Shown piece by piece: positions 9,376 to 19,626 of a stretch of 64,000 nucleotides of DNA; position 1 is the stretch's first letter; each line of letters begins with the position of its first letter. The DNA lies in NCBI GenBank assembly GCA_036009625.1, contig DASYLJ010000166.1, positions 3,965 to 67,964 on the forward strand. The letters are read 5' to 3'. This DNA is from DASYLJ01 sp036009625. Its GTDB lineage: Bacteria; Desulfobacterota; Binatia; DP-6. The translations under genes and the position numbers were made by a program. Below the pieces are notes generated by a model, which made no database searches, had not been told where the DNA came from, and worked only from the letters and a program-made list of their open reading frames with translations.

Positions 9376-10209
9376 ATGGCAGAAAAGCAGCAGGTCGCGC
9401 TGGTGACGGGCGCGAACACCGGCATCGGACGGGCGACGGCTCTGGCGCTGGCGAAGCGTCGCATGCACGTGGTGGTCGCCTGTCGCAGTGAGGAGAAGGG
9501 GCGCGCCGCCGTCGCCGACATCCGGCGCGAGGCGTCGTCGGACGCGGTCGACCTGCTGCCGCTCGACCTCGGCTCGCTGGCGTCGGTACGTCGTGGCGCG
9601 GCGGCGTTCCTCGCGCGTGGGCTCCCGCTGACGCTCCTCGTCAACAACGCCGGCGTCGCCGGGCAGCGTGGTCGCACCGCCGACGGCTTCGAGCTGCACT
9701 TCGGTACCAATCACCTCGGGCACTTCCTCCTGACGCAGCTGCTGCTCGACCGCATCACGACGTCCGCCCCGGCGCGCATCGTCAACGTCGCCAGCAAGGC
9801 CCACCTCGACGCCAAGCCGATCGAGTGGACGTCGCTGCAGGGCTCGACGCGCAGCTTCACCGGCCTGCCGGAGTACGCCGTCTCGAAGCTCGCCAACATC
9901 CTCTTCACGAAAGAGCTGGCGCGACGGCTCGCGGGCACCGGGGTGACGGTGTACGCGCTCCACCCCGGCGTGGTCGCGTCGGACGCGTGGCGGCGGATCC
10001 CGTGGCCGATCCGCCCGCTCATCACGCGCAACATGCTGTCGAACGACGACGGGGCGCTGACGACGCTGCATTGTGCGACGTCGGTCGAGGCGGGGAACGA
10101 GACCGGTCTCTACTATGATCACTCGACGGTGCGGGAGCCGCTGCCACTGGCGAACGACGCCGCACTGGCGCGCGAGCTGTGGGAGCGGAGCGAGCGCTGG
10201 GTGGCGTGA
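9376..10209 (+). CDS. Short-chain dehydrogenase/reductase (retinol-dehydrogenase-like)
   Basis: A 277-residue NAD(P)-dependent oxidoreductase of the classical SDR family. Visible are the cofactor motif TGANTGIG at residues 9-16, the NNAG motif and the catalytic YAVSK. An Arg after the second beta-strand (ACRSEEKG) suggests NADPH preference. The FELHFGTNHLGHFLLT segment resembles the WWOX/retinol dehydrogenase branch. ATG 9376 was chosen because it immediately precedes the first beta-strand. The stop is 1 bp from the stop of the convergent outer-membrane factor gene. Confidence 0.9.
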   Translation: MAEKQQVALVTGANTGIGRATALALAKRRMHVVVACRSEEKGRAAVADIRREASSDAVDLLPLDLGSLASVRRGAAAFLARGLPLTLLVNNAGVAGQRGRTADGFELHFGTNHLGHFLLTQLLLDRITTSAPARIVNVASKAHLDAKPIEWTSLQGSTRSFTGLPEYAVSKLANILFTKELARRLAGTGVTVYALHPGVVASDAWRRIPWPIRPLITRNMLSNDDGALTTLHCATSVEAGNETGLYYDHSTVREPLPLANDAALARELWERSERWVA

Positions 10210-10210
10210 G

Positions 10211-11632
10211 CTAGGGCGCGTCCGGCAGCTGCGAGATGTCCCAGCCGCCGCCGAGCGCCTGGATCAACCGGACACTGGCTTCGAGCCGCCGGCCGCGGAT
10301 GTCGGCGTAGGTCTGCCGGTTGCTGAGCGCGGCGGCCTGCACGATGACGACGCTGAGATAGCTGATCGTGCCGGCCGTGTACTGGTTCGTGGTGATCTTC
10401 ACCGACTCCTCGGCCGCCGCGACCGCCCGTGCCTGCACGCGGTCCTCCTCCGCGAGGAGGCGCAGCGACGAGAGCGCGTCCTCCACCTCCTGGAAGCCGG
10501 TGAGCACGCTCTGCCGGTAGTCGGCGACGGTGGCGTCGAAGGTGGCGCGGGCCTGATCGCTCTGCGAGGCGCGGAGGCCGCCGTCGTAGACCGTCTGCGT
10601 GACGGCGGGGCCCACCGAGAAGAATCGGCTCGGCCACACCAGCCACTTCGCGATGTCGCCGCTCTGGAATCCGCCCGTGGCACTCAGCGTGACCGTCGGG
10701 TAGTAGGCGGCGGTCGCGACGCCGATCTCGGCGTTGGCCGATGCCACGCGCCGCTCGGCGGCGGCGATGTCGGGGCGGCGCTCGAGCAGCTCCGACGGCA
10801 GTCCGACCGGCACCGGCGGCGGCTCACCGTGGAGCGGAGCGAACGGGATCGAGAACGTCGACGCCGGCTCGCCCACCAGCACGGCGATGGCGTGCTCGAG
10901 CTGCGCGCGCTGCACGCCGACGTCGATGGACTGGGCGCGCGTCGATTCGAGCTGCGTCTCCGCCTGCACGACGTCGGCGCGCGAGACGACGCCGCTGGCG
11001 AGCCGGTTCCGCGTCAGCGTGAGCGTGCGCTCGTAGACCTTCACCGTCTCGTCGAGGAGCTGACGCTGGGAGTCGAGGGTGCGCAGCGTGAACCAGTCGA
11101 TGGCGAGCTCGGACTGCAGGCTCAGCTGCGTCGACGCCAGGTCGGCGGCGGTGGCGGCCGCAGTGTCCTCGCTCGACTCGACGGCGCGGCGGATACGCCC
11201 CCAGACGTCGGCCTCCCAGGAGATGCTGAGCGGCATGACGAGGTCGGTGTCGTAGCGACCGCCGCCGAACTGGCTGCTGCCGAGATTGGACGACTGCTTC
11301 GAGCGGCTCGCCGACACGCCGACGGTGACGTTCGGGTACCAGCTCGACCGCGACGCGCCGACGAGCGCGCGCGCCTGCCGCAGCTGCGCCTCGGCCGCGG
11401 CGAGCGTCTGGTTCGACACCACGACCCGCTCCTCGAGCGCGCTCAGATCGGGGTCGTCGTAGCGTTCCCACCACGCGCCGCGCAGGACGTCGTCCTGCGG
11501 CTCCGCCACCTTCCAGCCGTCGAGCTCCTTGTAGGCCGGCGCCTCGGGGGCCGTCGGCCGCACGTAGTCTGGGCCGACGCTGCAGCCCGCGAGCACGGCG
11601 AGCAGGATGACGACGAGCGCGCGCATGCTCAT
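10211..11632 (-). CDS. RND efflux outer-membrane factor lipoprotein (NodT family)
   Basis: A 473-residue TolC-like outer-membrane channel component. A lipoprotein signal with lipobox LAGC places the acylated Cys at residue 17, followed by the family's SVGPDYVRP start. Two repeated OEP domains contain long alpha-helices and the markers SWEADVWGRIRR and ERRPDIAAAERR. It would complete the efflux conduit formed by the two RND pumps and the adaptor encoded upstream. Its ATG overlaps the TGA of the second RND gene (ATGA), indicating translational coupling. Confidence 0.92.
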   Translation of the reverse strand: MSMRALVVILLAVLAGCSVGPDYVRPTAPEAPAYKELDGWKVAEPQDDVLRGAWWERYDDPDLSALEERVVVSNQTLAAAEAQLRQARALVGASRSSWYPNVTVGVSASRSKQSSNLGSSQFGGGRYDTDLVMPLSISWEADVWGRIRRAVESSEDTAAATAADLASTQLSLQSELAIDWFTLRTLDSQRQLLDETVKVYERTLTLTRNRLASGVVSRADVVQAETQLESTRAQSIDVGVQRAQLEHAIAVLVGEPASTFSIPFAPLHGEPPPVPVGLPSELLERRPDIAAAERRVASANAEIGVATAAYYPTVTLSATGGFQSGDIAKWLVWPSRFFSVGPAVTQTVYDGGLRASQSDQARATFDATVADYRQSVLTGFQEVEDALSSLRLLAEEDRVQARAVAAAEESVKITTNQYTAGTISYLSVVIVQAAALSNRQTYADIRGRRLEASVRLIQALGGGWDISQLPDAP

Positions 11633-14600
11633 GCCGGCCGCACCGCATAGGTCTGGGGGCGACGTGTGGCCCAGAGACGCAGGCGGTCGAGATAGAGGTA
11701 GACGACGGGTGTCGTGTAGAGCGTCAGCGCCTGGCTGACGATGAGACCGCCGACGATGGCGATGCCGAGCGGCCGCCGCATCTCGGCGCCAGCCCCGACG
11801 CTCAGCGCGAGGGGCAGGGCGCCGAGCAGCGCCGCCATCGTCGTCATCATGATGGGGCGGAAGCGCAGGACGCAGGCCTGGCGGATGGCCTCGGCGGGCG
11901 GGAGATCGTGGCTGCGCTCGGCCTCGAGCGCGAAGTCCACCATCATGATGGCGTTCTTCTTGACGATGCCGATCAGCAGCAGGATGCCGATCAGCGCCAT
12001 CACGTTCAGGTCGACGCCGCAGGCGAGCAGCGCCAGCAGCGCGCCGACGCCCGCCGACGGCAGCGTGGAGAGGATGGTGATCGGGTGAATGTAGCTCTCG
12101 TAGAGGATGCCGAGCACGAGGTAGACCGTCACCAGCGCCGCGATGATGAGCAGCCACTGGTTCGCGAGCGACGACTGGAACGCCTGTGCGGTGCCCTGGA
12201 AGCTGCCGCGGATCGTGCTCGGCATGCCGATGTCGTGCGTCGCCTGCTCGACCGCGGTCACCGCATCGCCGAGTGCGACGTTCGGCGCCAGGTTGAACGA
12301 CAGCGTCACCGACGGGAACTGGCTCTGGTGGTTCACCGCCAGCGTCGTCGGGTTCACGGCCCAATGCGTGAAGGCGGCGAGCGGTACGCGCGCACCGTCG
12401 GTGGACACGACGTAGAGCTGCTGCAGCGTCTCGGGCCGCTGCCAGTACTGCGGCGCCACCTCCATCACGACGTGGTACTGGTTGAGCGGCGTGTAGGTGA
12501 TCGCCACCTGGCGCTGCCCGAAGGCGTCATAGAGCGTGTCGTCGATCAACGACGGCGACAGGCCGAGGCGCGACGCGGTGTCGCGGTCGATGTCGAGCGT
12601 CGCCTCGAGGCCCTTGTCCTGCTGATCGCTGGTGACGTCGGCGATGAGCGGCAGGCGGCGTAGCACCTCCGCCACCCGTGGCGCCCAGGTGGCGAGCTCG
12701 TCGACGCTCTCGCCCTGGAGCGTGTACTGGTACTGCGCGCCGCCCACGCGCCCGCCGATGCGCAGGTCCTGCACCGCCTGCAGGAACGTGGGCGCCCCCG
12801 GGATCGCCGACAGCGGGCCGCGCAGCCGCGCGATCACCTGGTCGGCGGTGACGTCACGCTGGTCGGACGGCTTGAGCGCGATGAACATGCGCCCGGTGTT
12901 GCGCGCGCTGCCGCCACCACCACCGCCGCCGGTGAAGGCGAGCACGTTGTCGACCGCCGGATCGCGGCGGATGACGTCGACGACCGCGGCGAGCTTGTCG
13001 CGCATGGACTGGAACGACACGTCCTGCGACGCCTGGATGGTACCGCCGAGGCGTCCGGTGTCCTGCTGCGGGAAGAAGCCCTTCGGGATGTAGGCGAAGA
13101 GCTGGATGTTGAGCGCGACGGTCGCCAGCGTGAGCACCAGCATCGTGCGCGGATGGCGCAACGCCCAGCCCAGGCTGCGCTCGTAGCCGCGGCCCATGGC
13201 GGCGATGGCGCGCGCCAGCCGGTTCGGGGTGTGGCTCGTCGGATGCGGACGGAGCAGCGCGCCGCACATCATGGGCGTGGTGGTGAGCGACACCACGAGC
13301 GAGATCGCGATCGCCACCGACAGCGTCACCGCGAACTCGCGGAAGAGCCGGCCGATGATGCCGCCCATGAGCAGGATGGGGATGAACACCGCCACCAGCG
13401 AGACGCTCATCGAGAGCACGGTGAAACCGATCTCGCGGGCGCCGAGCAGCGCGGCGTCGCGCGGCGCCATGCCGGCCTCGACGTGGCGCGAGACGTTTTC
13501 GAGCACCACGATGGCGTCGTCGACGACGAAGCCGGTGGCGATGGCGAGCGCCATCAGCGACAGGTTGTCGAGGCTGAAGTCGAAGAGGTACATCACGCCG
13601 AAGGTGCCGATCAGCGACACCGGCACCGCCACCGTCGGGATCAGCGTCGCGCGCGGGCTCTGCAGGAACGCGAACACGACGAGGATGACGAGGACCACCG
13701 ACGCCACCAGTGTCAGCTCGACGTCGCGCAGCGAGGCGCGGATGGGCGGCGTGCGGTCGAGTGCCACCGTCATGTCGATCGACGCCGGCAGCGCCGCGCG
13801 CATCGCCGGCAGCTCGGCGCGGACGCGGTCGACGGTCTCGATGATGTTGGCGCCGGGGCTGCGGAAGACGATGACCATGATCGCAGGACGGCCGTTCGCC
13901 AGCCCCGTCGTGCGCACGTCCTCCACGGAGTCCACCACGCTGGCGACGTCGTCGAGGTGGAGGGCAGCGCCGTTGGCGTAGGCCACGACCACCGGACGGT
14001 AGTCGGCGGCGTGACGGAGCTGATCGTTGGTCTCGATCTCCCAGGTGCGGTCGCCGTCGGTGAGCTGCCCCTTCGGACGTCGCACCGTGGTGGTGGCGAT
14101 GGCGCGACGGACGTCTTCGAGGCCGACGCCGTAGCGGCTGAGCGCCGACGGATCGAGCTCGACGCGCACGGCGGGCAGCGAGCTGCCGCCGACGTTCACC
14201 TGGCCGACGCCCTCGACCCGTGCCAGCTGCTGCTGCAGGACCGACGACGCGATGTCGTAGATCTCGCCGGTGCCGAGGACGTCGGAGGTGAGGGCGAGGA
14301 TCAGGATCGGCGCGTCGGCCGGATTGACCTTGCGGTACGTCGGATTGCTCGGGAGGTTGGCGGGCAGATAGCCGCGGGCGGCATTGATGGCGGCCTGTAC
14401 GTCGCGCGCGGCGCCGTCGATGTCGCGGCTCAGGTCGAACTGCAGCACGATGCCCGTCGAGCCGAGGAAGCTCGTCGACGTCATCTCGGTGACGCCGGCG
14501 ATGCGACCGAACTGGCGCTCGAGCGGTGCCGCCACCGACGTGGCCATGGTGCCGGGGCTGGCGCCCGGGAGACCAGCCGACACCTGGATGGTCGGGAAGT

Positions 14601-14721
14601 CGACCTGCGGCAGCGAGGCCACCGGAAGCAGGCGGAAGCCCGCCGCACCGGCGAGCGCCAGCCCGATCGTGAGGAGCGTGGTGGCGACGGGACGCGTGAC
14701 GAAGGGCGCCGAGACGTTCAT
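11629..14721 (-). CDS. RND multidrug efflux permease, second copy (MdtC-like)
   Basis: A 1030-residue HAE1-type inner-membrane proton/drug antiporter. It has the twin 6-TM layout with two large periplasmic loops. The TM4 proton-relay Asp pair is present in GFVVDDAIVVLENV, and VKKNAIMMVDFALEAER marks the second half. The start MNVSAPFVTRPVATTLLTIG is typical. Sequence and gene order suggest an MdtABC-like system in which two different RND proteins form a heterotrimer. Both ends overlap neighbours by 4 bp (ATGA). Confidence 0.93.
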   Translation of the reverse strand: MNVSAPFVTRPVATTLLTIGLALAGAAGFRLLPVASLPQVDFPTIQVSAGLPGASPGTMATSVAAPLERQFGRIAGVTEMTSTSFLGSTGIVLQFDLSRDIDGAARDVQAAINAARGYLPANLPSNPTYRKVNPADAPILILALTSDVLGTGEIYDIASSVLQQQLARVEGVGQVNVGGSSLPAVRVELDPSALSRYGVGLEDVRRAIATTTVRRPKGQLTDGDRTWEIETNDQLRHAADYRPVVVAYANGAALHLDDVASVVDSVEDVRTTGLANGRPAIMVIVFRSPGANIIETVDRVRAELPAMRAALPASIDMTVALDRTPPIRASLRDVELTLVASVVLVILVVFAFLQSPRATLIPTVAVPVSLIGTFGVMYLFDFSLDNLSLMALAIATGFVVDDAIVVLENVSRHVEAGMAPRDAALLGAREIGFTVLSMSVSLVAVFIPILLMGGIIGRLFREFAVTLSVAIAISLVVSLTTTPMMCGALLRPHPTSHTPNRLARAIAAMGRGYERSLGWALRHPRTMLVLTLATVALNIQLFAYIPKGFFPQQDTGRLGGTIQASQDVSFQSMRDKLAAVVDVIRRDPAVDNVLAFTGGGGGGGSARNTGRMFIALKPSDQRDVTADQVIARLRGPLSAIPGAPTFLQAVQDLRIGGRVGGAQYQYTLQGESVDELATWAPRVAEVLRRLPLIADVTSDQQDKGLEATLDIDRDTASRLGLSPSLIDDTLYDAFGQRQVAITYTPLNQYHVVMEVAPQYWQRPETLQQLYVVSTDGARVPLAAFTHWAVNPTTLAVNHQSQFPSVTLSFNLAPNVALGDAVTAVEQATHDIGMPSTIRGSFQGTAQAFQSSLANQWLLIIAALVTVYLVLGILYESYIHPITILSTLPSAGVGALLALLACGVDLNVMALIGILLLIGIVKKNAIMMVDFALEAERSHDLPPAEAIRQACVLRFRPIMMTTMAALLGALPLALSVGAGAEMRRPLGIAIVGGLIVSQALTLYTTPVVYLYLDRLRLWATRRPQTYAVRPA

Positions 14722-17700
14722 GGCGCTCCCGGCTCCAGCGCGGGGTCGTGTGGTCGCGACAGCACGCGGCGGCTGCGCTTCGCCAGCCGATCGAACGCCA
14801 GGTAGATGACGGGCGTCGTGTAGAGCGTCAGCACCTGGCTGACGATGAGGCCGCCGACGATGGCGATGCCGAGCGGGCGTCGCAGCTCGGCACCGACGCC
14901 GCTGCTGAGCGCCAGCGGCAGCGCGCCGAGCAGCGCCGCCATCGTCGTCATCATGATCGGCCGGAAGCGCAGCAGGCACGCCTGATAGATGGCGTCGGCC
15001 GCCGACTTGCCCTCGGTGCGCTCCGCGTCGAGCGCGAAGTCGATCATCATGATGGCGTTTTTCTTGACGATGCCGATCAGCAGGATGATGCCGATCAGCG
15101 CGATCACGTCGAACTCGGTGTTGCAGAGGATCAGGGCCAGGATGGCGCCGACGCCGGCCGAGGGCAGGGTGGAGAGGATCGTGATCGGGTGGATGTAGCT
15201 CTCGTAGAGCACGCCCAGCACGATGTAGACGGTGACCAACGCGGCGAGGATCAGCACGGGCTCGTTCGCGAGCGAGGCGCGGAAGGCCTGCGCCGTGCCC
15301 TGGAAGCTGCCGCGGATGCTCGGCGGCATGCCGAGGTCGCGTGCGGTGGCCTCCACCGCGTCCACCGCCGCGCCGAGCGACACGCCCGGTGCCACGTCGA
15401 ACGACAACGTCACGGCGGGGAACTGCGCCTGGTGGCTCACGACCAGCGGCGCCGTGCGCTCCTCGAGCTGGGTGACGGCGCGCAACGGCACCTGCGCACC
15501 GTCCGTGCCCTCGACGTAGAGGTCGCGCAGCCCGTCGGGGTGACGCTGGAACTCGGGCGCGACCTCGAGCACGACGCGGTACTGGTTCAGCTGCGTGAAC
15601 ATGGTCGAGATCTGGCGCTGGCCGAAGGCGTCGTAGAGCGTGTCGTCGATCGCCTGCGGCGTGATGCCGAGCCGCGACGCGGTGGTGCGGTCGATCTGCA
15701 ACGACGCCTGCAGGCCGAGATCCTGCTGGTCGCTGCTGACGTCGCGCAGCTCGGGGCGCGCACGCAGCGCCTCCACCAGGCGCGGCGCCCAGGTGCGCAG
15801 CTCGGCGGCGTCGGGATCCTCGAGGCTGTACTGGTACTGCGTGCGGCTGACGCGGTCCTCGACGGTGAGGTCCTGCACGGGCTGCAGGAAGAGCTGGATG
15901 CCGTGTACGTCGGCCAGCTTCGGCTGCAGCCGATGCATGACGTCGACCGCCCCGTCGTCGCGCTGGTCGTGCTCCTTCAGGTTGATGAGGATGCGGCCGC
16001 TGTTGATCGTGGTGTTGGTGCCGTCGACGCCGATGAACGACGACACGCTCTCCACGGCCGGGTCCTGCAGAATCACGCGCACCAGCGCCTGCTGCCGAAC
16101 CGCCATGGCCGGGAACGAGATCGCCTGGGGCGCCTCGGAGATGCCGAGCAGGACGCCGGTGTCCTGCACCGGGAAGAAACCCTTCGGCACGATCACGAAG
16201 AGGACGATCGTCAGCACGAGGACGCCGGCGGCGACCAGCAGCGTCGCGCCCTGGCGCGCCAGCACCCAACGGAGCGAGGTGGCGTAGCCGTCGATGACGC
16301 GCTCGAGGGCGCGCTCCGAGACGCGGTAGAAGCGGCCCTGGCGCTCGGGCGGCGTGTGGCGGAGCAGGCGTGCGCACATCATCGGCGTCAGCGTCAGCGA
16401 CACGACGGCCGAGATGAGGATGGTGACGCCGAGCGTGATCGCGAACTCGCGGAAGAGGCGGCCGACGACGTCGCCCATGAAGAGCAGCGGGATCAGCACG
16501 GCGATGAGCGACACCGTGAGCGAGAGGATGGTGAAGCCGATCTGCTCCGCGCCCTTCAACGCGGCGGCCAGCGGCGGCTCGCCGGCTTCGACGTAGCGCG
16601 CGACGTTCTCGATCATGACGATGGCGTCGTCGACGACGAAGCCGGTGGCGATGGTGAGCGCCATCAGCGACAGGTTGTTCAGGCTGAAGCCGAGCAGGTA
16701 CATGACGCCGAACGTGCCGACGAGCGACAGCGGCACCGCCACCGCAGGAATGACGGTACCCGCGAGGTTGCGCAGGAAGAGGAAGATCACGACGACGACC
16801 AGCGCCACCGACAGCAGCAGCTCGAGCTGCACGTCCTCGACCGAGGCGCGGATGGTGCTGGTGCGGTCGGTGAGCACCGTCATGTGCACCGCCTGCGGCA
16901 GGGTGTGCTCGAGCTGCGGCAGCAGAGCGCGGATGCGGTCGACGACCTCGATGACGTTGGCGCCGGGCTGGCGCTGCACGTTCACGATCACCGCCGGCGT
17001 GTCGTTCATCCACGCCGCCTGCTTCACGTTCTCGGCGTCGTCGACGACGGCGGCGACGTCGGACAATCGCACCGGCGCGTTGTTGCGGTAGGCGATGACG
17101 AGCGGCCCGTAGGAGGCGCTCGTCAGCAGCTGGTCGTTTGCGCCGATCACCCACGACTGGTGCGGGCCGTCGAAGCCGCCCTTCGCCTGGTTGACGTTCG
17201 CGGCGGCGACGGCGGTGCGCACGTCCTCGAGCGACAGCCCGTAAGCGGCGAGCGCCGTGGGATTGGCGCGGATGCGCACGGCGGGACGCTGTCCGCCGCT
17301 GATGGAGACGAGGCCGACGCCGGGAATCTCGGCGAGTTTCTGGACGAGCCGCGTATCGGCGAGATCCTCGACCGCCGGCAGCGGCAGCGTGTCGGAGCTG
17401 AGCGCCAGGGTCAGGATCGGTGCGTCGGCCGGGTTCACCTTGCTGTAGATCGGCGGGTTCGGGAGGTCGCGCGGCAGGTACGTGAAGGCCGCGTTGATGG
17501 CCGCCTGCACCTCCTGCTCGGCGACGTCGAGGCTCAGATCGAGCGCGAACTGCAGGGTGATGACGGAGCTGCCGCTCGAGCTGGTGGACGTCATCTGGCC
17601 GAGCCCAGGCATCTGTCCGAGCTGGCGCTCGAGCGGCGCGGTCACCGACGAGGCCATGACGTCGGGGCTGGCCCCCGGATAGAAGGTGAGCACCTGGATC

Positions 17701-17831
17701 GTCGGGTAGTCGACCTGGGGCAGGGCGGCGACGGGCAGCTGGCGATAGGCGACGATGCCGGCCAGCAGCAGCGCCGCCATGAGGAGCGTGGTGGCGACGG
17801 GCCGTAGGATGAACGGCCGCGAGAGGTTCAT
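14718..17831 (-). CDS. RND multidrug efflux permease, first copy (MdtB-like)
   Basis: A 1037-residue HAE1-family permease, clearly paralogous to the next gene along its whole length. The TM4 relay GFVVDDAIVMIENV is intact, so this copy should also be proton-coupled. The N-terminus MNLSRPFILRPVATTLLMAA and the docking-domain region LYDAFGQRQISTMFTQLNQY support MdtB/MdtC-type pumps. Located between adaptor and second pump with ATGA overlaps on both sides. Substrates cannot be predicted from sequence. Confidence 0.93.
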   Translation of the reverse strand: MNLSRPFILRPVATTLLMAALLLAGIVAYRQLPVAALPQVDYPTIQVLTFYPGASPDVMASSVTAPLERQLGQMPGLGQMTSTSSSGSSVITLQFALDLSLDVAEQEVQAAINAAFTYLPRDLPNPPIYSKVNPADAPILTLALSSDTLPLPAVEDLADTRLVQKLAEIPGVGLVSISGGQRPAVRIRANPTALAAYGLSLEDVRTAVAAANVNQAKGGFDGPHQSWVIGANDQLLTSASYGPLVIAYRNNAPVRLSDVAAVVDDAENVKQAAWMNDTPAVIVNVQRQPGANVIEVVDRIRALLPQLEHTLPQAVHMTVLTDRTSTIRASVEDVQLELLLSVALVVVVIFLFLRNLAGTVIPAVAVPLSLVGTFGVMYLLGFSLNNLSLMALTIATGFVVDDAIVMIENVARYVEAGEPPLAAALKGAEQIGFTILSLTVSLIAVLIPLLFMGDVVGRLFREFAITLGVTILISAVVSLTLTPMMCARLLRHTPPERQGRFYRVSERALERVIDGYATSLRWVLARQGATLLVAAGVLVLTIVLFVIVPKGFFPVQDTGVLLGISEAPQAISFPAMAVRQQALVRVILQDPAVESVSSFIGVDGTNTTINSGRILINLKEHDQRDDGAVDVMHRLQPKLADVHGIQLFLQPVQDLTVEDRVSRTQYQYSLEDPDAAELRTWAPRLVEALRARPELRDVSSDQQDLGLQASLQIDRTTASRLGITPQAIDDTLYDAFGQRQISTMFTQLNQYRVVLEVAPEFQRHPDGLRDLYVEGTDGAQVPLRAVTQLEERTAPLVVSHQAQFPAVTLSFDVAPGVSLGAAVDAVEATARDLGMPPSIRGSFQGTAQAFRASLANEPVLILAALVTVYIVLGVLYESYIHPITILSTLPSAGVGAILALILCNTEFDVIALIGIILLIGIVKKNAIMMIDFALDAERTEGKSAADAIYQACLLRFRPIMMTTMAALLGALPLALSSGVGAELRRPLGIAIVGGLIVSQVLTLYTTPVIYLAFDRLAKRSRRVLSRPHDPALEPGAP

Positions 17832-18955
17832 GCGTGCGGCGCCTTCACCGCTACGGTGCTGCCGTCGCGCAGCCCTTCGGCGCCATCGACCACCACCGTC
17901 TCGCCCGGCTCGAGCCCCTGATCGATCGAGGTATCGTCGCCTGCGCCGATGCCGACCGTGACGGGCCGCATGCTCACCGTCTGCTCGGGGCCGACGACGT
18001 AGACGAAGGTGCCCTTGGTGCCGCGCTGCACGGCGGCGGTGGGGACCAGCGTCGCGTCGTGCTGGACGTCGAGCCGCAGCCGCGCGTTGACGAACTGATT
18101 CGGGAAGAGGGCGTCGTCCGTGTTGGGGAACTCGGCCTTCAGGCGCACCGTGCCGGTGGTGGGATCGATGCTGTTGTCGACGGTCAGCAGTGTCCCGGTG
18201 GTGAGCAGATGGGTCTGGGCACGATCCCACGCCTCCACCGGCAACGGCTTGCCGTCGTGCAGCGCCCGCATGACGGGCGGCAGTGCGTCCTCGGGGATGG
18301 TGAACACCACGGCGATGGGCTGCATCTGCGTCAGCACGACGAGCCCACCGGTATCGGTGGCGTGCACCATGTTGCCGGGGTCGACGAGGCGGAGGCCGAG
18401 GCGTCCGCTCACGGGGGCGGTGATGCGCGCGTAGGTGAGGTTCAGGCTCGCGTCGTCGACCTGCGCCTGGTCGATCTTCACCGCGGCCTCGTACTGCGCG
18501 ACCAGCGATACCTGCGTGTCGCGCTGCTGCGTCGGCGCCGAGTCCTGTGCGACGAGCGTGCGGTAGCGCTGCAGATCGACGCGGGCGTTGGCGAGCAGGG
18601 CCTGGTCGCGCGCGAGCTGGCCCTGCGCCTGGGCGCGCTGCACCTCGAACGGACGGGGGTCGATCTCGGCGAGCAGGTCGCCGGCGTGGACGGTCTGGCC
18701 CTCGGTGAAGTGCACGGCCATCAGCTGGCCGTCGACGCGGGAGCGGACGGTGACGGTGGCGAGCGGGGTGACGCTGCCGATCCCGCCCACGTACACCGGC
18801 AGGTCACCGCGCCGCGCGGTGGCGACCGCGACCGGCACGGCACGCGCCGCAGGGCGCGCCGCCGTGTCGGCGCCGGTGCCCGGATGCCACAGACGCCAGG
18901 CGACGACGACCACCAGGAGCAGGACGGCGAGGAGAACGATCCGTCGTCGCGTCAT
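17828..18955 (-). CDS. RND efflux periplasmic adaptor (membrane fusion protein, MdtA-like)
   Basis: A 375-residue membrane fusion protein linking the RND pumps to the outer-membrane factor. A single N-terminal TM anchor (about 5-22) has no lipobox. It is followed by the split biotinyl-lipoyl domain (VRSRVDGQLMAVHFTEGQTV and ITAPVSGRLGLRLVDPG), an alpha-hairpin between them, a beta-barrel and a membrane-proximal domain. The ATG overlaps the TetR stop codon, placing the whole efflux set in one transcript behind its regulator. Confidence 0.92.
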   Translation of the reverse strand: MTRRRIVLLAVLLLVVVVAWRLWHPGTGADTAARPAARAVPVAVATARRGDLPVYVGGIGSVTPLATVTVRSRVDGQLMAVHFTEGQTVHAGDLLAEIDPRPFEVQRAQAQGQLARDQALLANARVDLQRYRTLVAQDSAPTQQRDTQVSLVAQYEAAVKIDQAQVDDASLNLTYARITAPVSGRLGLRLVDPGNMVHATDTGGLVVLTQMQPIAVVFTIPEDALPPVMRALHDGKPLPVEAWDRAQTHLLTTGTLLTVDNSIDPTTGTVRLKAEFPNTDDALFPNQFVNARLRLDVQHDATLVPTAAVQRGTKGTFVYVVGPEQTVSMRPVTVGIGAGDDTSIDQGLEPGETVVVDGAEGLRDGSTVAVKAPHA

Positions 18956-19593
18956 GCGCGCCTCCGTGGTCGTGGGCGCAGCCCGGCGACGGCGCCCAAC
19001 GTGAAGCGCGTCACGTGGTCGGCGATGCGGGGAATCTCGCTGGTGGGCGCGAGCTCGGGATAGATGCGGGTGACGACGGCGGCGCTGTTACGGAAGAAGG
19101 CGCACTGCGCGACGACGCTGATGGTGCACAGGCGCACCGTCTCGTCGGACGCTCCCGGGCCGAGCAGCTCGCGGATGATGGTGCCGAGGCGCTCGTGGGT
19201 GGCGCGCCATCGCCGGCGCACCAGCCGGTCGAGCACCGGCGTGGGGTCGATCATCTCGCGCGCCATGAGCTTCGCGGTCCAGGCGGGCCGGCCGCTGTCG
19301 AGAAGTCGGGTCAGGAACGAGGTGATGTTCTCCCGGAGGCGATCCTCGGCGGTGGTGTCCGCGGCGTTGCTCGGCGTCGGGTCGGGACGGGCGTGATGCT
19401 CGGCATAGTCGAAGACGGCCGAGTACAGGCCGTCCTTGTCACCGAAGTGGTAGTGGACCGCGGCGATGTTGGCGCGGGCGCGCCGGCAGATCGCCTGGAT
19501 CGTGGCATCGCGATAGCCGTGCTCGGCGAACATGTCGGCGGCCGCTTCGAGCAGACGCTGCCGGGTGGCAGCCGAGCGTTCGGCCTGAGTCAT
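18952..19593 (-). CDS. TetR-family regulator of the efflux operon (CecR-like C-terminal domain)
   Basis: A 213-residue repressor. The N-terminal HTH reads DATIQAICRRARANIAAVHYHFGDKDGLY, with Asn where many TetR proteins have Val; this together with the C-terminal segment WTAKLMAREMIDPTPVLD fits the DUF1956/CecR subgroup. As first gene of the efflux operon it probably represses itself and the pumps. A 23-bp inverted repeat lies 3 bp upstream of its start. Its stop overlaps the adaptor start by 4 bp. Confidence 0.88.
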   Translation of the reverse strand: MTQAERSAATRQRLLEAAADMFAEHGYRDATIQAICRRARANIAAVHYHFGDKDGLYSAVFDYAEHHARPDPTPSNAADTTAEDRLRENITSFLTRLLDSGRPAWTAKLMAREMIDPTPVLDRLVRRRWRATHERLGTIIRELLGPGASDETVRLCTISVVAQCAFFRNSAAVVTRIYPELAPTSEIPRIADHVTRFTLGAVAGLRPRPRRRA

Positions 19594-19596
19594 TGA

Positions 19597-19626
19597 AATG
19601 AGCTTTTGAATTGCTCATTGGATATG

